The notes under the pieces: generated by a model
Databases searched by the model: none
Told to the model about the DNA's origin: nothing
What the model saw: only the letters and a program-made list of their open reading frames with translations
Assembly (NCBI RefSeq): GCF_949987515.2
Contig: NC_082695.1
Coordinates: forward strand, 71,070,466 to 71,134,465
Direction of reading: 5' to 3'
DNA length: 64,000 nt
DNA from: Delphinus delphis
Lineage: Eukaryota; Chordata; Mammalia; Artiodactyla; Delphinidae
Part shown: in pieces, positions 23,750-36,169 of the stretch
How the letters are laid out: every line of letters begins with the position of its first letter
Numbering within the stretch: the stretch's first letter is position 1
Translations under genes and position numbers: made by a program

Positions 23750-23957
23750 CATCAGTGATTCTCAATCAGGGGCAATTTTGCCCCCCCAAGGGACATTTGG
23801 CAATGTCTGGAGACATTTTGTGGTTGTTTCAGCTGAGGGAGATGCTACTGGCATCTAGGGGGTAGAGGCCAGGCATGCTGCTAAACATCCTTCAGGTCAT
23901 GGAACAGCTGCCCACAACAAAGAATTATCCTGCCCCAAAGGACAGTAGGGTAGAGGC
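23750..23957 (+). mobile_element. MER5A-like hAT-Charlie element
   Basis: CAGTGATTCTCAATCAGGGG, GGGACATTTGGCAATGTCTG, TACTGGCATCTAGGGGGTAG and CCCACAACAAAGAATTATCC follow the MER5A consensus closely. This is a non-autonomous DNA transposon with no coding capacity. Confidence 0.92.
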
Positions 23958-24197
23958 CACATATGCACGCCACGCTATCGTGGCATTGTTTTAGACTAGA
24001 GAAATTCAGTAAAGTTCCCAGAAAGGGAGACCTGAGATGGTGCGTCAAACCTGGGAGGACTGAAGCTGTCAGAGTACTTGTCGTAGGTGCCAGGAAACCC
24101 TCTCATTTCAGCACTGGGATTCTCAGCTGCTACCTGAGCTCATTGCACTCAAGCTCCTTTTTGCACTGTGTGGTATCAGCACATGTCAAGGGTTAAC

Positions 24198-24436
24198 TAA
24201 TATTTAACTAAGCATGTATTATGTACCAGGACCTTACAAATACTTTACAGGTTTTAAAGCATTCAGTCCTTGTAACCATCTTGTAAAATAGGTCCTATTG
24301 TCATCCCCATTTTAAAGATGAGAAAACTGAGGCACAGGAGGCTGAGGAATTTTTTCCTTGTTACATAACTGGTAGATGGCAGAGCTGGATTTAAACCTAG
24401 GTGGTTTCACTTCAATCACTAGGCAGTACTGCCTCG
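24198..24436 (-). mobile_element. MIR SINE, nearly full length
   Basis: CCATTTTAAAGATGAGAAAA CTGAGGCACAG, CATAACTGGTAGATGGCAGA and CACTAGGCAGTACTGCCTCG follow the reverse complement of MIR from its 3' part to its tRNA-like start. Confidence 0.88.
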
Positions 24437-24764
24437 CTGTCGGATGACTTCTACACGGCAGGAGTGATCAGGTTTTTGGCAGGTTTCTTTCACAGTAAAG
24501 TGTGTGCTCACAGAAACCATCCATAGAGGTACCCCCGTAGGCTGCAAATGCACCTGGAAAATCCCGAGAGTAGACTTAATCTCCCCCAGGGTATCTCCCC
24601 TGTAATTCCAAGGGAAACTGGTGTGCGTGTATGTGTTTGTGGCGGGGGTGGGGTGGGTGGGGCATTCTTTCCCCTTTATTCTTGAGTAAAATCCTTGATA
24701 GGAAGAAATGGACTGTTAAGTTTAGAATCATAGAGCTTGAAGTACAATTGACAGAATGAGTTTC

Positions 24765-25000
24765 AGATTATTAAAATAAGTTATGTGCCACCTTACAATG
24801 GAATTGTATTTAAATAGTTACATTCAGGTGTACTGATAGGGAAGGATTTCCATGTTATCTTGTTCATTAAAAGCAACAAACATTATATGCCAGTGCATAT
24901 AACATAATCCTGTTTTTTTTAGAGTAAAATGATGCTATCATATGTAGAAATAAGTCCAAAGAATCCATACCAGTGTGTTACCCATGATGGTAGAATTTTA
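24765..25000 (+). mobile_element. L1 3'-region relic (L1M type)
   Basis: CACCTTACAATGGAATTGTA, CTGATAGGGAAGGATTTCCA and ATAACATAATCCTGTTTTTT correspond to the end of ORF2 and the 3' UTR of old mammalian L1s. No coding frame survives. Confidence 0.6.
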
Positions 25001-25494
25001 AACTTAGGATGTGGAATTAAAAGAAGTTAAAAAAGTAAAAAACTTCTCTCCCAGACTCCCATCATCCAGGGGCAGAGGTCCTGTCCTTGGAGATCCCACT
25101 CAAGCCCAGTCCATGGCAGAACCGGGGATGCAGAAAAGTGTGTCTCCAGGGAGCTCAGCTTTCTTTTTTATACCTGCTTTTACTACTGAAGATGCTTTCT
25201 CTACTCAACGTCAACTCCTTCACATCAAATTGCATCAAAAAGGAAGAGAGAGTACATCAACTCCATCCCCCTTCCACCTTCTCAAAGGAAAATCACCTTT
25301 TTTTACCTTTTGGTGTATTTAAATTAATGACTACCCACCTTCCAGGAATATTTTCAGGTTTAAACTTTCTCTCTCATTGTAGCATGGGGGAATTTCAAAC
25401 ACTGCTAGTAGATAAAAGAGATACTTCAAAAGAACATCCAGCCTCCTATAAGTAAAATCTTTGCTATATTATCCCTTATACTCAGATAGATTCA
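25001..25494. other. Unassigned DNA
   Basis: Two overlapping open frames of 103 and 122 codons occur but show no known domain and no convincing splice or promoter context. Confidence 0.4.
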
Positions 25495-25499
25495 ATAAA

Positions 25500-25968
25500 A
25501 AAGAAACAACATTTATTTTCTTTGAACGCCTAACATCAAACAGTACTCATGGTACTATAGGGAATATAGAGGTATAATACTCTAGTTTCTGCTGTCAAGC
25601 AATTTTAAAAATTAGTTGGAGCACAAAGCAAATACATAAATAAGGTACTTTAAGTGCTACAATGAAGGTGAGGCATACTAGGGGAGGTCAGAGGAAGGAG
25701 AATTTACACCTGCTTCACAGAGTTCGTGTTGGCTTCATGAAGAAGGAGACATTTGAAATGGACTTTGAGGGAGGGTATAACTGTAACAGGTGAGGATGAG
25801 CAGATGAGACCAAATGAACAGGGGGAGCAGCATGAATAAAGCCCCTGAATCAGGATAGCACGGGGCATATTCAGGGAACAATCCAGAGAGCAGGATGGCT
25901 GGGGCACAGGAGATTGTATGCGAGAAGTAGGAGATGACTTGGAGAAGGGCCAGAAGTATGTCTCTTTT
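25500..25968 (+). repeat. Ancient 1.2-kb repeat, 5' half (copy B)
   Basis: ACATTTATTTTCTTTGAACG CC at the start, then AGTGCTACAATGAAGGTGAG, GGAGACATTTGAAATGGACT, CATATTCAGGGAACAATCCA and GTAGGAGATGACTTGGAGAA match the order of the first half of this family. Confidence 0.55.
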
Positions 25969-26080
25969 TAACCAGGGACACTAAGAAATACCTCCCTAAA
26001 ATGTTACTGGGCACACATACAGTACATTTGCTTCAAACAACAGAGAAGAGTATATTACCTGAAAAACCTCCCTCTATAAA

Positions 26081-26180
26081 GGAAGGAAGGGAGAGAAGGA
26101 GGGAGGGAGGGAGGAAATAAGGAAGGAAGGAAGAAAGAAAGAAGGGAGAGAGGGAGGAAAGAAGAGAGACAAGGGGAAGA
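26081..26180. repeat. (GGAA)n purine-rich tract
   Basis: About 100 bp of imperfect GGAA/GGGA/GAAA repeats on the plus strand. It is almost wholly purine and could adopt triplex-type structure. Confidence 0.93.
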
Positions 26181-26639
26181 GTGGGGTGGGGGTGTGGAAA
26201 TCCCTAGCTGCTGAAATACAGATGGAATTGAAAACTTGAGTGTTTGAGGAGAGTGACTGGTAGAGGTGTTGAACTTAGTAACCTTGAAGTTTTACACAAG
26301 CTAAGGAATTAACATAAAATGAAGACACAGACTGTTACTTCTGGGGTGCCAAATGGAAGTAAATTCAAAACCTCTCCAGAAAGACACACAATCTAACCGG
26401 GCCACGAATAAACCCCTGCTAAAGAAAAGCTCACTATCCAAAATTATAAAAATAAACAATTCTATATGAGGGTGAGTCAAAAGGCTTAAGAAACAGTGGG
26501 GCTAGACCCCTAAGAACATCAGGTAACAAAAATTTTATGGAGGGTATAAAATAAATATGTTTAAATGATTGAAGATAAAAAAAAAAGAGAAAAAACCCAT
26601 AGCTTCCCCCTGCCCCCTCCAAAAAAAAAGATATGGGGG

Positions 26640-26990
26640 GAAAAAAAGGAAATGTTGCTAGAGAACCAAGTGGAAGTTCTGGAAATGAAAGTTTTAATCA
26701 TTGAAATTAAAAACCAAATGAATCAAACAGCAAATTAGATACTGCTAAAGAGAGAATTAATGAGCTGAAGATAGAGGAGAGACAGTTTTCTGGAATATAA
26801 TAACAGAGATAAAAAAATATGCTAGAGAAACTATAAGACTTGGAGGAAGCATACATCTATGATGAGTTCTGGGAAAAGAGACTAGAGTAATTGGCAGAAT
26901 AGCAATATTTTAAGAGAAAATGGCTGAGAATTCTCTTGTGTAAGTGGTAGATACAAATCGTAAGATTCAAGATGCACAAGGATGTCATGT
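26640..26990 (+). mobile_element. L1 ORF1-region relic (L1M/HAL1-like)
   Basis: CTAGAGAACCAAGTGGAAGT TCTGGAAATG, GAGAGAATTAATGAGCTGAA and GCAATATTTTAAGAGAAAAT GGCTGAGAATT correspond to L1 ORF1 (coiled-coil and RRM-coding part). Frameshifts and stops break it and no ORF remains. Confidence 0.65.
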
Positions 26991-27514
26991 CTTAGCTGCC
27001 TCTCTCCTGACTCTGGTACGGACCAGAATGAAGCATGAGGGTGTATTCTGCAAATCTGACCACAGTGTAAGGAAAAGACCCATATAGGAAAGGATGCCTT
27101 CTGCAGCTGAACTGGCTTCAGCCCTACAGGATCCCCACTTTGTAAGCCAGATCCAGCCCCTTCTCTCCTCCACCCTCCTGCATGTGGGCTGTTGTCTGTG
27201 TTCTTTGCCACCAGACCTGGCCTTTAGAGGTGTGTTGCATTCTGACCAAAGTACCAAACAAGCCCAATCTTTAATATCAACTGTGACCACATGAGAGTTT
27301 CACAAATGGAAAAAAAATTAACACACTTATGTTTCTCCCATTTTGCCAAATCACACAATGGAAGAAACATTTTTTAGTTCAAATCAAGTCAAGGACACCT
27401 TCAAATTGACTTGTCAGGGACAGTTCCTGGGTACCCCATCTTAAATTCTCTTACACTCTTTGCCACTTCTAACATAGATCCTAAATATCCTTGTATGACA
27501 AATTATGGAAAGAA
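26991..27514. other. Unassigned DNA
   Basis: Minus-strand frames of 101 and 109 codons overlap here but match nothing that I recognise. Part of them crosses the end of the L1 relic. Confidence 0.4.
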
Positions 27515-27600
27515 CCCTGTTTTGAAGGTGAGGAGGCCTGAGTTCAGACTTCAGCTCTGTCGGTGTCTAGCTGCCTGAGTCTAGGAAATCTCCTGACCTA
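27515..27600 (+). mobile_element. MIR fragment
   Basis: GGAGGCCTGAGTTCAGACTT CAGCTCTGTCGG and CTAGGAAATCTCCTGACCT match the tRNA-like and core parts of MIR. Confidence 0.5.
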
Positions 27601-27604
27601 ATAA

Positions 27605-27828
27605 TAACCGTGACCCGTGTTGAATGCTGGCTGTGAACTGGACCCCATGCTAGGTGTCTTGTGCACACACTCTCACTTAATCATTACAGCATCACTTTTA
27701 TGTCCTTTATGGTTGTTATTGCCATTTATGGTTGAGGCCATTGAGGTCACCTGCCCACAGTCACATGATTAGAAGGAGGAAGAGGTCCTTGTGACTGCAA
27801 AACCCAGAATCTTAACAGCCACAGCCCC
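27605..27828 (-). mobile_element. MIR SINE
   Basis: GGACCCCATGCTAGGTGTCT, TTATGGTTGAGGCCATTGAG GTCACCTGCCC and AATCTTAACAGCCACAGCCC follow the reverse complement of MIR. Confidence 0.7.
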
Positions 27829-28555
27829 CAGCTTCGCTGGTCTTTTGTATTCTCCTATCTCAAATGAGGCCTCTTCACTGCTCTAAAATTCTATGATGTG
27901 GTTGTGTGCCCATGTCTGAGATTGTGTGCGAATTTGAAGTTCCACTGAAGACAATAAGAAATTTGCATCTATCTCCAGGAAAAAGAAGCCAAAGGTATGC
28001 CCTATTTTCCTTGGAGATAATGTCTGATCACTTATAACCAAACATGGCTTTCAAAATTTTAAAATAACTATTGTAATTTGTAGATGTTCTGATCTTATTT
28101 TGACAAATGATCAAAATATTGGTATCTGTAAGGAAAAGTCAATCAGCTTGGATAATAACACACATCAATTCAATCACTTTGAAATCCTGCATTAGAAAAT
28201 TAAAATTTTAGCCCATAAAGAGCTTTCAACTCAGAGATTTTGGGCCTTCCTGGAAGGAAAGGACTTTGAAAACATGTACACGGCAATTTGCAATCTGAAT
28301 CCTCTATAAAGCAAGGTTGTTTAATCAAAAAGCACCCTCACTGCCTTCTTCCTGTCTTGTATTTTCTTACTTCTTTCTCTCTCTTGTCCTTGATACCTGT
28401 GTAAATCCTACCTATTCGACGGTTGTGATGTGAGGCCCAATTTTTATCCTCTTTCTCATGAGTCCTTCCCTCAATTGACCAACCCAGTCTGTAGGTAAGT
28501 GAACTCCTTCTTCCAAAGTCTTTGGAGCCTTTGCAGTGGTTTCCTCTCACCGAGC
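27829..28555. other. Unassigned DNA
   Basis: AT-rich, no exon or clear repeat. The last 100 bp may belong to the L2 relic that follows. Confidence 0.4.
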
Positions 28556-28685
28556 ACTTATCTTTCTTTCACTGCCTGTTTTGTTAATTAAGAGTCATGT
28601 AAAGGTAGGGGCCAAGTCTTAGTTTCTGTCACTGTTTTAAACCTACTCTCTCTGCACGTAGCATGTATCAGATATAAATCTAAAT
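28556..28685 (+). mobile_element. Possible L2 relic
   Basis: GTAAAGGTAGGGGCCAAGTC TTAGTTTCTG followed by CTGCACGTAGCATGTATCAG resembles the L2 3' region ('gggcagggaccatgtctt... tatccccagcacctagcac'). Low similarity. Confidence 0.35.
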
Positions 28686-28761
28686 GATATCTACATGTAT
28701 ATGTCTATGATCAGTATAGATGTATGACCCACATGGATACATATGCGTTATCTTAGTATCC

Positions 28762-29230
28762 ATTTGGGTGCAAGAAACAGAAATCCACTGAACCTAATTT
28801 AAGACCAGAGGGATTTGTTCTACCAATGCAAGGATATCACATAGAACCTCAGTGCAGGAAGTACAGCCAGTCTTCAGAAGACTGAACTGGGACCTGGAAA
28901 ACATCAGGAGCAAAAGCAACTACTTTCTCATTCTCTTTTTTTTCTCTCTGGGGCCACATGATCTACCATCTGCTCTCTTCTCTTGCTTTTCTCAGCAGAC
29001 GGCCTCTCTCTGCACCAAGTTTTCATGGGCCAGGGAGCACCATGACCTCTAATCTCTTGTCTCTTAGTTTAAATTCTTAAGAGACAGAATGTGAATGGCC
29101 TAGGTCATGGGTCAGGTGTCCAGCTCTGGTCCCATCAACTGTGGCCAAAGAGGAGTAAAATCCCATGACAGAACGAGGAGGGGCCCAGCCCTTCAGCTGG
29201 GACAGGCAGTTGTCATAGGAGCGCTCTAAT
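28762..29230 (+). mobile_element. Old interspersed repeat, family not named
   Basis: GTGCAAGAAACAGAAATCCA, CTGAACCTAATTTAAG, CTTCAGAAGACTGAACTGGG and CTCTTGTCTCTTAGTTTAAA follow a common mammalian repeat pattern, shared with 15998-16330 at its start. No name assigned. Confidence 0.45.
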
Positions 29231-29273
29231 AAAAGGAATTTATATACACATGTTGTTTTCTTTGATTATATAC

Positions 29274-29324
29274 TGTGTGTGTGTGTGTGTGTGGGTGTGT
29301 GTGTGTGTGTGTATGTGTGTGTGT
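29274..29324. repeat. (TG)n microsatellite
   Basis: About 51 bp of TG with single GG and TA interruptions. Confidence 0.97.
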
Positions 29325-30527
29325 AATGAGCAAGTGAGTAATCTGAAGGGTTGCTTATTGCTTTTATGAGAAAGAAAAACGAGAAATGAGTGTTTTTCTA
29401 ATCGAAAAAAATAAAAGCAAGGAAAAGTTGCTGGAGGCTTGTAAGGACAGAGAGATGAAAATAGATAGGATATAAAATTCAATAGAAAAGCACTCCTTTT
29501 TGAAGATGTTATTTAAGAAAGAATATTCTGACATCTATCTGCAAGGTGGGTAGAATCTGGAAACAACAGTGGGCAGGAAGCCCATTTGGAGTTTGGATTT
29601 TATACTATTCTGTTCATAATATAGAACCAGACCCTAAAGGTTTAAAGAGTGTGGGCTAAGTGTCCCTCGCCCAGCTGACAGCATTCTGTTGGAGAAATTT
29701 AAAGATTAAAAGCAGAAGCCGTTAGTCTACTGTGTAATATTTACTGATTTGAGCGGCTCTACTATACAGACATCTTACACATAAATTTAACTATTATTAT
29801 TGTGTTGCCCTTTTCCAAGAAATGGTAAAGTAGATTTGCAGGAGCACTTAACACATGTAAATCCTCCACCTCTTTAAACCAAAGCTTGTTGTATTAAAGA
29901 GCGACATAAATTTTACAAGGATTCTGTCCTTTGGAGATCATAGCCCTATTTTTTTCTTGCAACACAATTGAAGTGATGCCTCTTTGTAAGCCGGTTCCGT
30001 GAACTCTGATGCAAGATATCTCGTAAAAGCCACTGCTTTCGCCAAGTGCTTACTTGTACTGAGGATATGGCTATGTGCAGGGGTTCCAGACTCGGGAACT
30101 GTAAGAGCTCTATCAGCAAATAGCTATTTCATTGGCTACCGCAACCTTCTTTGGACTTTATTTACTCTTTTACTGTGCTTTACCCATGTTTGTTAAGACT
30201 GGCTTTAAAAAAATGACTGAAAGCATGACTTTCTTCAAATAGCTACTAGTCCATAAGACAGCTTAGTGCTTGCAAGAGGATGTTCAAATTGATAGTGGTG
30301 GAATCTCAAATGCTATATTTTTCCACTGATAAGGGACAACCCAGGCAGAGATAGCCTGATTTTTATCTGTCTTCTGACCATATGTTTCCTCCAACTCAGT
30401 TCCAGAAGAAGCAAAGGTTCTATTTCATTTTGAAGGTGGTCCATGCCAAATGAATGTTAAATTTTTGATCAGCTTGAATTATTAAAGGTGTAATTCATCC
30501 AAGAGGTTAATGGACTATTATTTTGAT

Positions 30528-30528
<1 letters not shown>
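29325..30528. other. Unassigned AT-rich DNA
   Basis: No exon, RNA gene or nameable repeat. The 29.64-30.0 kb part is non-repetitive to the eye. Confidence 0.4.
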
Positions 30529-30567
<39 letters not shown>

Positions 30568-30576
30568 TACATACAT
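30529..30576. repeat. (AT)n(AC)n compound microsatellite
   Basis: About 20 bp of AT followed by about 18 bp of AC and a short CATA tail. Confidence 0.97.
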
Positions 30577-30829
30577 GACCAAATCATATAAGGTCCCCAT
30601 AAATTCTACTGGAAAAGGAACAAGTAAGATTTAATAGTCTTATCTAATCAAGCTTTATGAGAAAAGTTGGTTTTGGTTTGGCAAAGTCAGGTTTGGAATT
30701 CAGCTATTTCTAGCCTCAGTGATTTAACACGTGCTATGTGATATCTGTGTGTCTCCTAGGAGGCTACATAATATGAGATCAGGAGCTTTGAAATATGCTC
30801 CCTAAATATTTCATAACAGAATTTTTGTT

Positions 30830-30972
30830 GAGTGCACAGTATTCCATCATACAGCTCTGCTGTAATTTGTCATTATGATTTATTTAGCTAATCCCTGCTT
30901 GTTAGAAAATTTATATTTCTAATCTTTCACCATTATAAATATTTCTGTAGTGAACATCCTTGTAGATAAATA
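30830..30972 (-). mobile_element. L1-derived 3' fragment
   Basis: CAGTATTCCATCATACAGCT, TTATTTAGCTAATCCCTGCT, CACCATTATAAATATTTCTG and GTGAACATCCTTGTAGATAA match the minus-strand pattern of old L1 3' ends ('tattccattgtatggatat... ctattataaataatgctgcaatgaacat'). Confidence 0.6.
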
Positions 30973-32164
30973 ATACCCTTTAAATGTGTCTCCCTGGCTC
31001 AGGTCTCGCTCTGCTTGAATCAATCTGATCTCCCCCTGACTTAGGCAGTTTATTCATCTGGAAACAACACTTTGTTAAAAACAGGATAGTCAAGTATTCT
31101 GGCTGTACTCAGAGCCTCCACAATCTAGTTTTTATCTTCTTTTTCTTTGTGATCCCCCAGTGATCTCCCGTGGCTCTGCTACTTGAAGTTTGGCTACAAC
31201 TACCGGGGGATCTCCACACTAGCATCTCTTAGTGAGAGCAAACTCAGGGAAGAGAGTCCACCAAAGTCCTTCCTGGTGAATTTTGGAACGAGAACCAAGG
31301 AATTGTTGTTTCTCCAGATGACTTGAGGTAGTAACATGTAAACCTGGGAAGCTTACGCTGCCGTGTGAACCCTGGAATAGGAGAAGGTTTGCAGAGGGAC
31401 AAGAGTAAGCAGAGGTAGAGACAGACGGACAGACAGATAGACTGACAGGCATTCTGAGATGAGAAGAAAGGGAAAGAGAAATCAAAGCATCCTTTCCTTG
31501 GAGGATTATTAGCACAGAACAACGGAGGGGAGGTGGGAAAGGGAGATGTAAGCCTTGCAGAGTGATTGAACTAGTTAATTAGTTCTGCTCATCTCATTGC
31601 TGCCCAGACATGTCAAGCTCACAGAGTTGGATTGAGGACTGGACCACACAAGTAACTATATGGTACACCACTGTATAAATGTATTAAAATATTCTTAGGG
31701 ATATTTTACCAACACTAGAATATCCCCAGCAGTATTCCAACAACACTCTAAATGTAGTGCGATGGAACCAATTTTATTTCTAAAAGTCTTCTCAGGGAGC
31801 CTCCTACATGTGGAGGGAAGGCATTCTTTGACAAGCTGCTTGGAGTAGCAGAAGACACACCCTTCCCCCATGAGACATGCTTGAGGCTCAACAGATGGTC
31901 CTAAAATAACCTTGAAACAAGATCAGATCATCTTAGAATCAGGGTTCTCATTGTGTTGAGTGAGGTATATGTGTTTGGAGCCAAAGCTGAATTAATTTGA
32001 GAACGAAGATCTTTGATGCTACCATGCACCTCCTTATTCTCTGCCCTTCCCTTCGTGTAACTTCTGACGTTTTTTCTTTTCTGAATAAATTTAGAGAACA
32101 GCAGTTTGAAGGAGTGCCAAATTAAAAGCCTGCCCAGAGCACCCTATGCTAGCCTAAAGAAGGC
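30973..32164. other. Unassigned DNA
   Basis: Contains a short GACA-rich run at about 31420-31452. A minus-strand frame at 31219-31515 is 98 codons long with no known domain. Part of 31.2-31.55 kb may be an old repeat that I cannot name. Confidence 0.4.
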
Positions 32165-32332
32165 ATCCACGCGTCTGGTCCTACATGGCCATGACCTTCT
32201 CCTTACCTTTTCTTAGGCTATTCCCCTCCTTCTCTACATGATGCTTTCTTCTTCAAGAACTAGCTAAAATTCTATTTAGTTTAGCCAACAGTGGTTTCAT
32301 CTAAGCCACCATTTACACTGACCTTGAATCCA
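32165..32332 (+). mobile_element. Possible L2 relic
   Basis: GGCTATTCCCCTCCTTCTCT, TTCAAGAACTAGCTAAAATT and a following segment resemble 'cattccctctgcctggaatg...caagactcagctcaaatgtcacc' of L2. Diverged. Confidence 0.35.
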
Positions 32333-32334
32333 CT

Positions 32335-34014
32335 GCAGAAGGGTTAGTGAGAGTTAGAAGCTCAACAGATCTGTACACTAGATATGTCCCCTGCAAATGC
32401 TAGTTGACACAAGGGCATGCATGCTAGTAACTGTCAGCAGAAAGCAGGTCTGTCTCCTATGTAGGGACACGCGAGAAGCTCCATGCCCATAGGACACCTT
32501 AGTTTTTTCTGGAAGGCCCTGACCAGAAAGTTTAAACATCGTCATAATTAGGTGCTACTCTTCTTATTTCAATCGACTTCTGACTGCCCCTTGAGTTTTG
32601 ACAAAAATCTGTTCTACATTTTAGCAAATGCAGACAAGGAAAAAAGAAATATAATCACAAAACTCGGTCTCTAACAGGCAGCAGGTGGAGGCCAGTTGAA
32701 TAGCAGGCATCCCTCCTAACTCGAGGCAGTGACAGCCCTGCCAATTCCTCCACATTTTCATGAAGGAAGTGAAAAGAAGAAAATGTATTTGGCAGTTTTA
32801 ATCAGATAATTACTTTTTAAAAAAAGGTACATTGAATATAATTTCCAGGTTCTTTCCATCTGTTTAAACTTAAGTAGAAGCGCGTCAGTCCTGAACTGAC
32901 CATGCTACATGATGAATACGCTCTTGAAATGAATGCTTTCAGATGGTTTCTTTTTATGAAACTTGCACAAAGATGTGTCCTGTGGTGGTGGAGTCAGCCT
33001 TGGAAGACATCTGGCCACAACATGTGCCTCATTAAGTTACACCTGTAAGTGTGGGGTCATTTTTTATACCAGTAATATTAATAATAAAGGGTTCATTGAA
33101 TAGGATTATTAATGGTGCCAGGTGGAGGATGTGGTATTCCTTACAGCCTGGTAGGGGATTGGTTAATGTCTTCTCCCGCCAGCGTTTCTGGTTTCATGTT
33201 TATAGACAGAACGCTCCAGATGATGGCTGGCAACGTAGCCATTGAGAAAATGAATTCCCCCTCTTTCCCATCAGCAAGAAAATTTACAACAGTTGGTGGA
33301 GAATTTGAATGAATCCATTTTCTAATTCTGAACTCATAATCTCGCTGAAGAGCAAGTAGGGTATTTACCAATTAATTCAAGAAATTAAAAAGTCAGTCTC
33401 AAAGCTTTACTTTCTCTCACTTGATTCAGATTGAAACTTTTCAGTTCTAGCCATCTCCTATCACTTCTTATTTCAACAGACGTTCATCTCTGCAGTTTCC
33501 CTTTGTGGTCACAAACTGGAAATTGGGGGAAAAGAAAAAAAAAAAACTAAGAAGACATCTAAAACCTTTCCTTCCTTCTGTGGAATGTTTGCTTTTGCTG
33601 TTTTACAATGCAAGGCTTGTAACAGAAGGAAATAGATGCTTGAGGTAGTGTCCTTTTTAATGTGCATTATTACAGGTGTTAGCAAGTCTGGTAAATTCAG
33701 AGTATTGTTTGATTTGGCAACCAGATCTCAAGACTTAGAACACCAACCCATGTTTTAGCTTCATATTACATGCAACTAGAATAAGATTTTAAATTTAACA
33801 AGGCAATTGTTGAATGTTAATTGAATTGCATTTGAGTAATAAAACTCAACTGATTACTAAGAGCCTACTTATAAAAGGCATAATAGAAAATTATTTTGCA
33901 TATCTTTAGACATTCATAAAAATACATATACATCAATTTGTCCACAAACAATAAACAAATAAAAATAGTTTAAAAAGTCTATTTGTGTCACACTTTCGAA
34001 TTTAAAAGTGATTT
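32335..34014. other. Unassigned DNA, repeat-poor
   Basis: No exon or nameable repeat over 1.7 kb. The 33.58-34.0 kb part (AT-rich, no visible repeat) could be conserved non-coding DNA, but I see no decisive motif. Confidence 0.4.
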
Positions 34015-34165
34015 TTCACATACATTATATTAACAGCTCCATGAAGTAAGTGGTGGTGTTATCATCATTTTGCAGAGAAGAAAACTGAAGTTCGGAGACT
34101 GATATTCTCAAGATACACAGCTAGCCTGTTCAAAACCGAAACCCACCCCCACTGAATCTAAACTT
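34015..34165 (-). mobile_element. MIR fragment
   Basis: TATTAACAGCTCCATGAAGT, CATTTTGCAGAGAAGAAAAC TGAAGTTCGGAG and TACACAGCTAGCCTGTTCAA follow the reverse complement of MIR. Confidence 0.75.
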
Positions 34166-34309
34166 TTATGTTTTTTTCCACGCCACCATCTGTTTCCCTT
34201 TTCTCAGCCAATTAACTCCCCTTAAGAAAATCCTAAAATCCAGGAACAACTTCCACTGCTACCTCGTTTTAGTAGAAAGATATTTGCATAATCCGGAGGA
34301 ATCTCATTG

Positions 34310-34602
34310 AGTTGATGAGTGGAGAAAGACAGACAGAAAGAATATATACTGTATGATTCCATTTCTGTGAAGTTCAAGTCCATCAAAAGTAACCTAAGGT
34401 GATGGAGGTCAGAGCAGTGGTTACCTCTTGGGGGAGGGTATTGACTGAGAGCATGAGGAAGTGCTCTGGGGTGTGGAAATATTCCATATCTCAATCTGAG
34501 TGGTGATGACACAGGTATATGCACATAAAAGTTTAGCTGAACACGATTTGTGAAATTTACTGTAACTACCTCACACTTCAATTAAAAATTAATTTAAAAA
34601 AA
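34310..34602 (+). mobile_element. L1 3' UTR relic
   Basis: ACTGTATGATTCCATTTCTG, CAGAGCAGTGGTTACCTCTT GGGG, GGAAATATTCCATATCTCAA and a final CACTTCAATTAAAAATTAAT with A-rich tail match old L1 3' UTRs. A 5'-truncated insertion with no ORF. Confidence 0.8.
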
Positions 34603-34689
34603 AGGTTATTGCATTGCCCAGCAAATATTTACTAAATGTCCCTGAAATGTCTTCTTATTTTCCCTTTTGGGTAAAAAAATCATATCCCT

Positions 34690-34935
34690 TTCCAGATCCT
34701 CCAGGCTTTTTCACGCCCCTACTATCTATTTAGTGCTCAGCTATTTCTTCTATCATTTATCACAATATTTTATAATTGTCGGAATCCATGGCTTTCTCTC
34801 TCTCAAAGGGCAGATACCATTTGTTCCTTGCATGTGCATTCCCAGAATCTAGCATGGTACCTGGCATGAGATACTTATTTGACAATAAGTATCCTGTCTA
34901 AAGAAAAAAACAGTGGGTAAATGAATGAATGAGCC
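34690..34935 (+). mobile_element. L2 LINE 3' end relic
   Basis: AGGGCAGATACCATTTGTTC, CCCAGAATCTAGCATGGTAC CTGGCATGAGA and AAATGAATGAATGAG follow the L2 3' end in order. Confidence 0.75.
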
Positions 34936-36159
34936 AAATGGCTTTTCACTTTACTGTTTTATAACTTAGGCTTAGAACATGGGTTATATTAGGATATCTT
35001 GTAAGACCAGGAAACCATCCCCTAGTTGGGGTTTTCCAAGAAGTCCTAGATTGCCTCTTCCAAAAATCTGCTCTAATTAAACCACCATCACCACCAAGAA
35101 GAACCCGGACATACAACACAAGTGTCAGTGAGTCCACTCACTTCCGCTGTGGGATCCGATTGTCTCCTTTCTAAGCTTTGCTGTTGCCGTGCTCCACCTG
35201 CTTATGCCATAGTGGAGCCCTCAACTCAAATCCTGTCTCTGCATTTCTGCCTAGGTCCTGGCCCTTTGATCAATCCTCCCCCAGATTCCTTTGGTGTGGA
35301 AATTTTACTCACACCCTGTCCAAAATGAAACAAAATCAAACCCTGGCATCTGTCATTCCAGTTTCATTTTCATCAGTCTCACCTGTCAGCCTTTCTTGTT
35401 CATCTAAGTTTCAAGCTCAGGATGAGCAAAGGTCACCATTTCACCACTTCTGAATAATGGCCTCCCCTTTGGAAGGTTTGCAGTTCCTGTTCTGGTTTTT
35501 GTGTGTTTTTTAGTTTTGTGACTCTCCTTATAGCCAGATACATCCTTCTTTCCTTCTTTCTCCTTTCTCCATCTGTCTCACTCTTTCTCTTCTAGACTGG
35601 GTCAAAAGAACTCCCAATGAGCCTGAGCTATTCCAGGGGAGTCCTTGGGTGGGTCATGCTCTGATAACAGAATAGTCAGACTGTGATTTTTATCCTCTAG
35701 ACCTAAGCCTACTTCATTGACTTGTTTCCTGTTGTCATCTCTACAACCTGCTCTCCATTTGGAGTGAGAATTCTCTAGAAGATTATGTTTCTTTCGAGGG
35801 TCTGGCGTGGAGGCTCTTTTGCTGTTTTGGAGCAGCTAAGCAACCTTAAACAAGTGCTGGCATTTACCTGTTTAACAAACGTATAAGTCATTAGCCAAGG
35901 CCATGTGACCTATGAAACCATGATTTGGTTTTATTTTGATTCTTCTTTATGAAGTTGCTTGGATTGTATAGATATTCCGCATTTACAGGGGTTCGTGCTC
36001 TTTGTTCGTGGAGCGAGAATATCAGGCAGTCTCATGCAGGGTACAGGAAAATGCCCTGGAGTGTTGTAGAAGTGATGGAATTTCAGGACTGAGGATCTGC
36101 TTTTCTTTCCCCCCCCCCCGTTCATGCTCTTTATCTAGTTACCTGCAATGGGGATAAAG
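34936..36159. other. Unassigned DNA
   Basis: No exon or nameable repeat seen. A run of 10 C lies at about 36110-36119. Confidence 0.4.
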
Positions 36160-36169
36160 AAGGAGGGGG

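Noticed and set aside
29240..29482. His/Thr repeat protein on the minus strand
   Set aside because: It is the translated TG microsatellite at 29274-29324.
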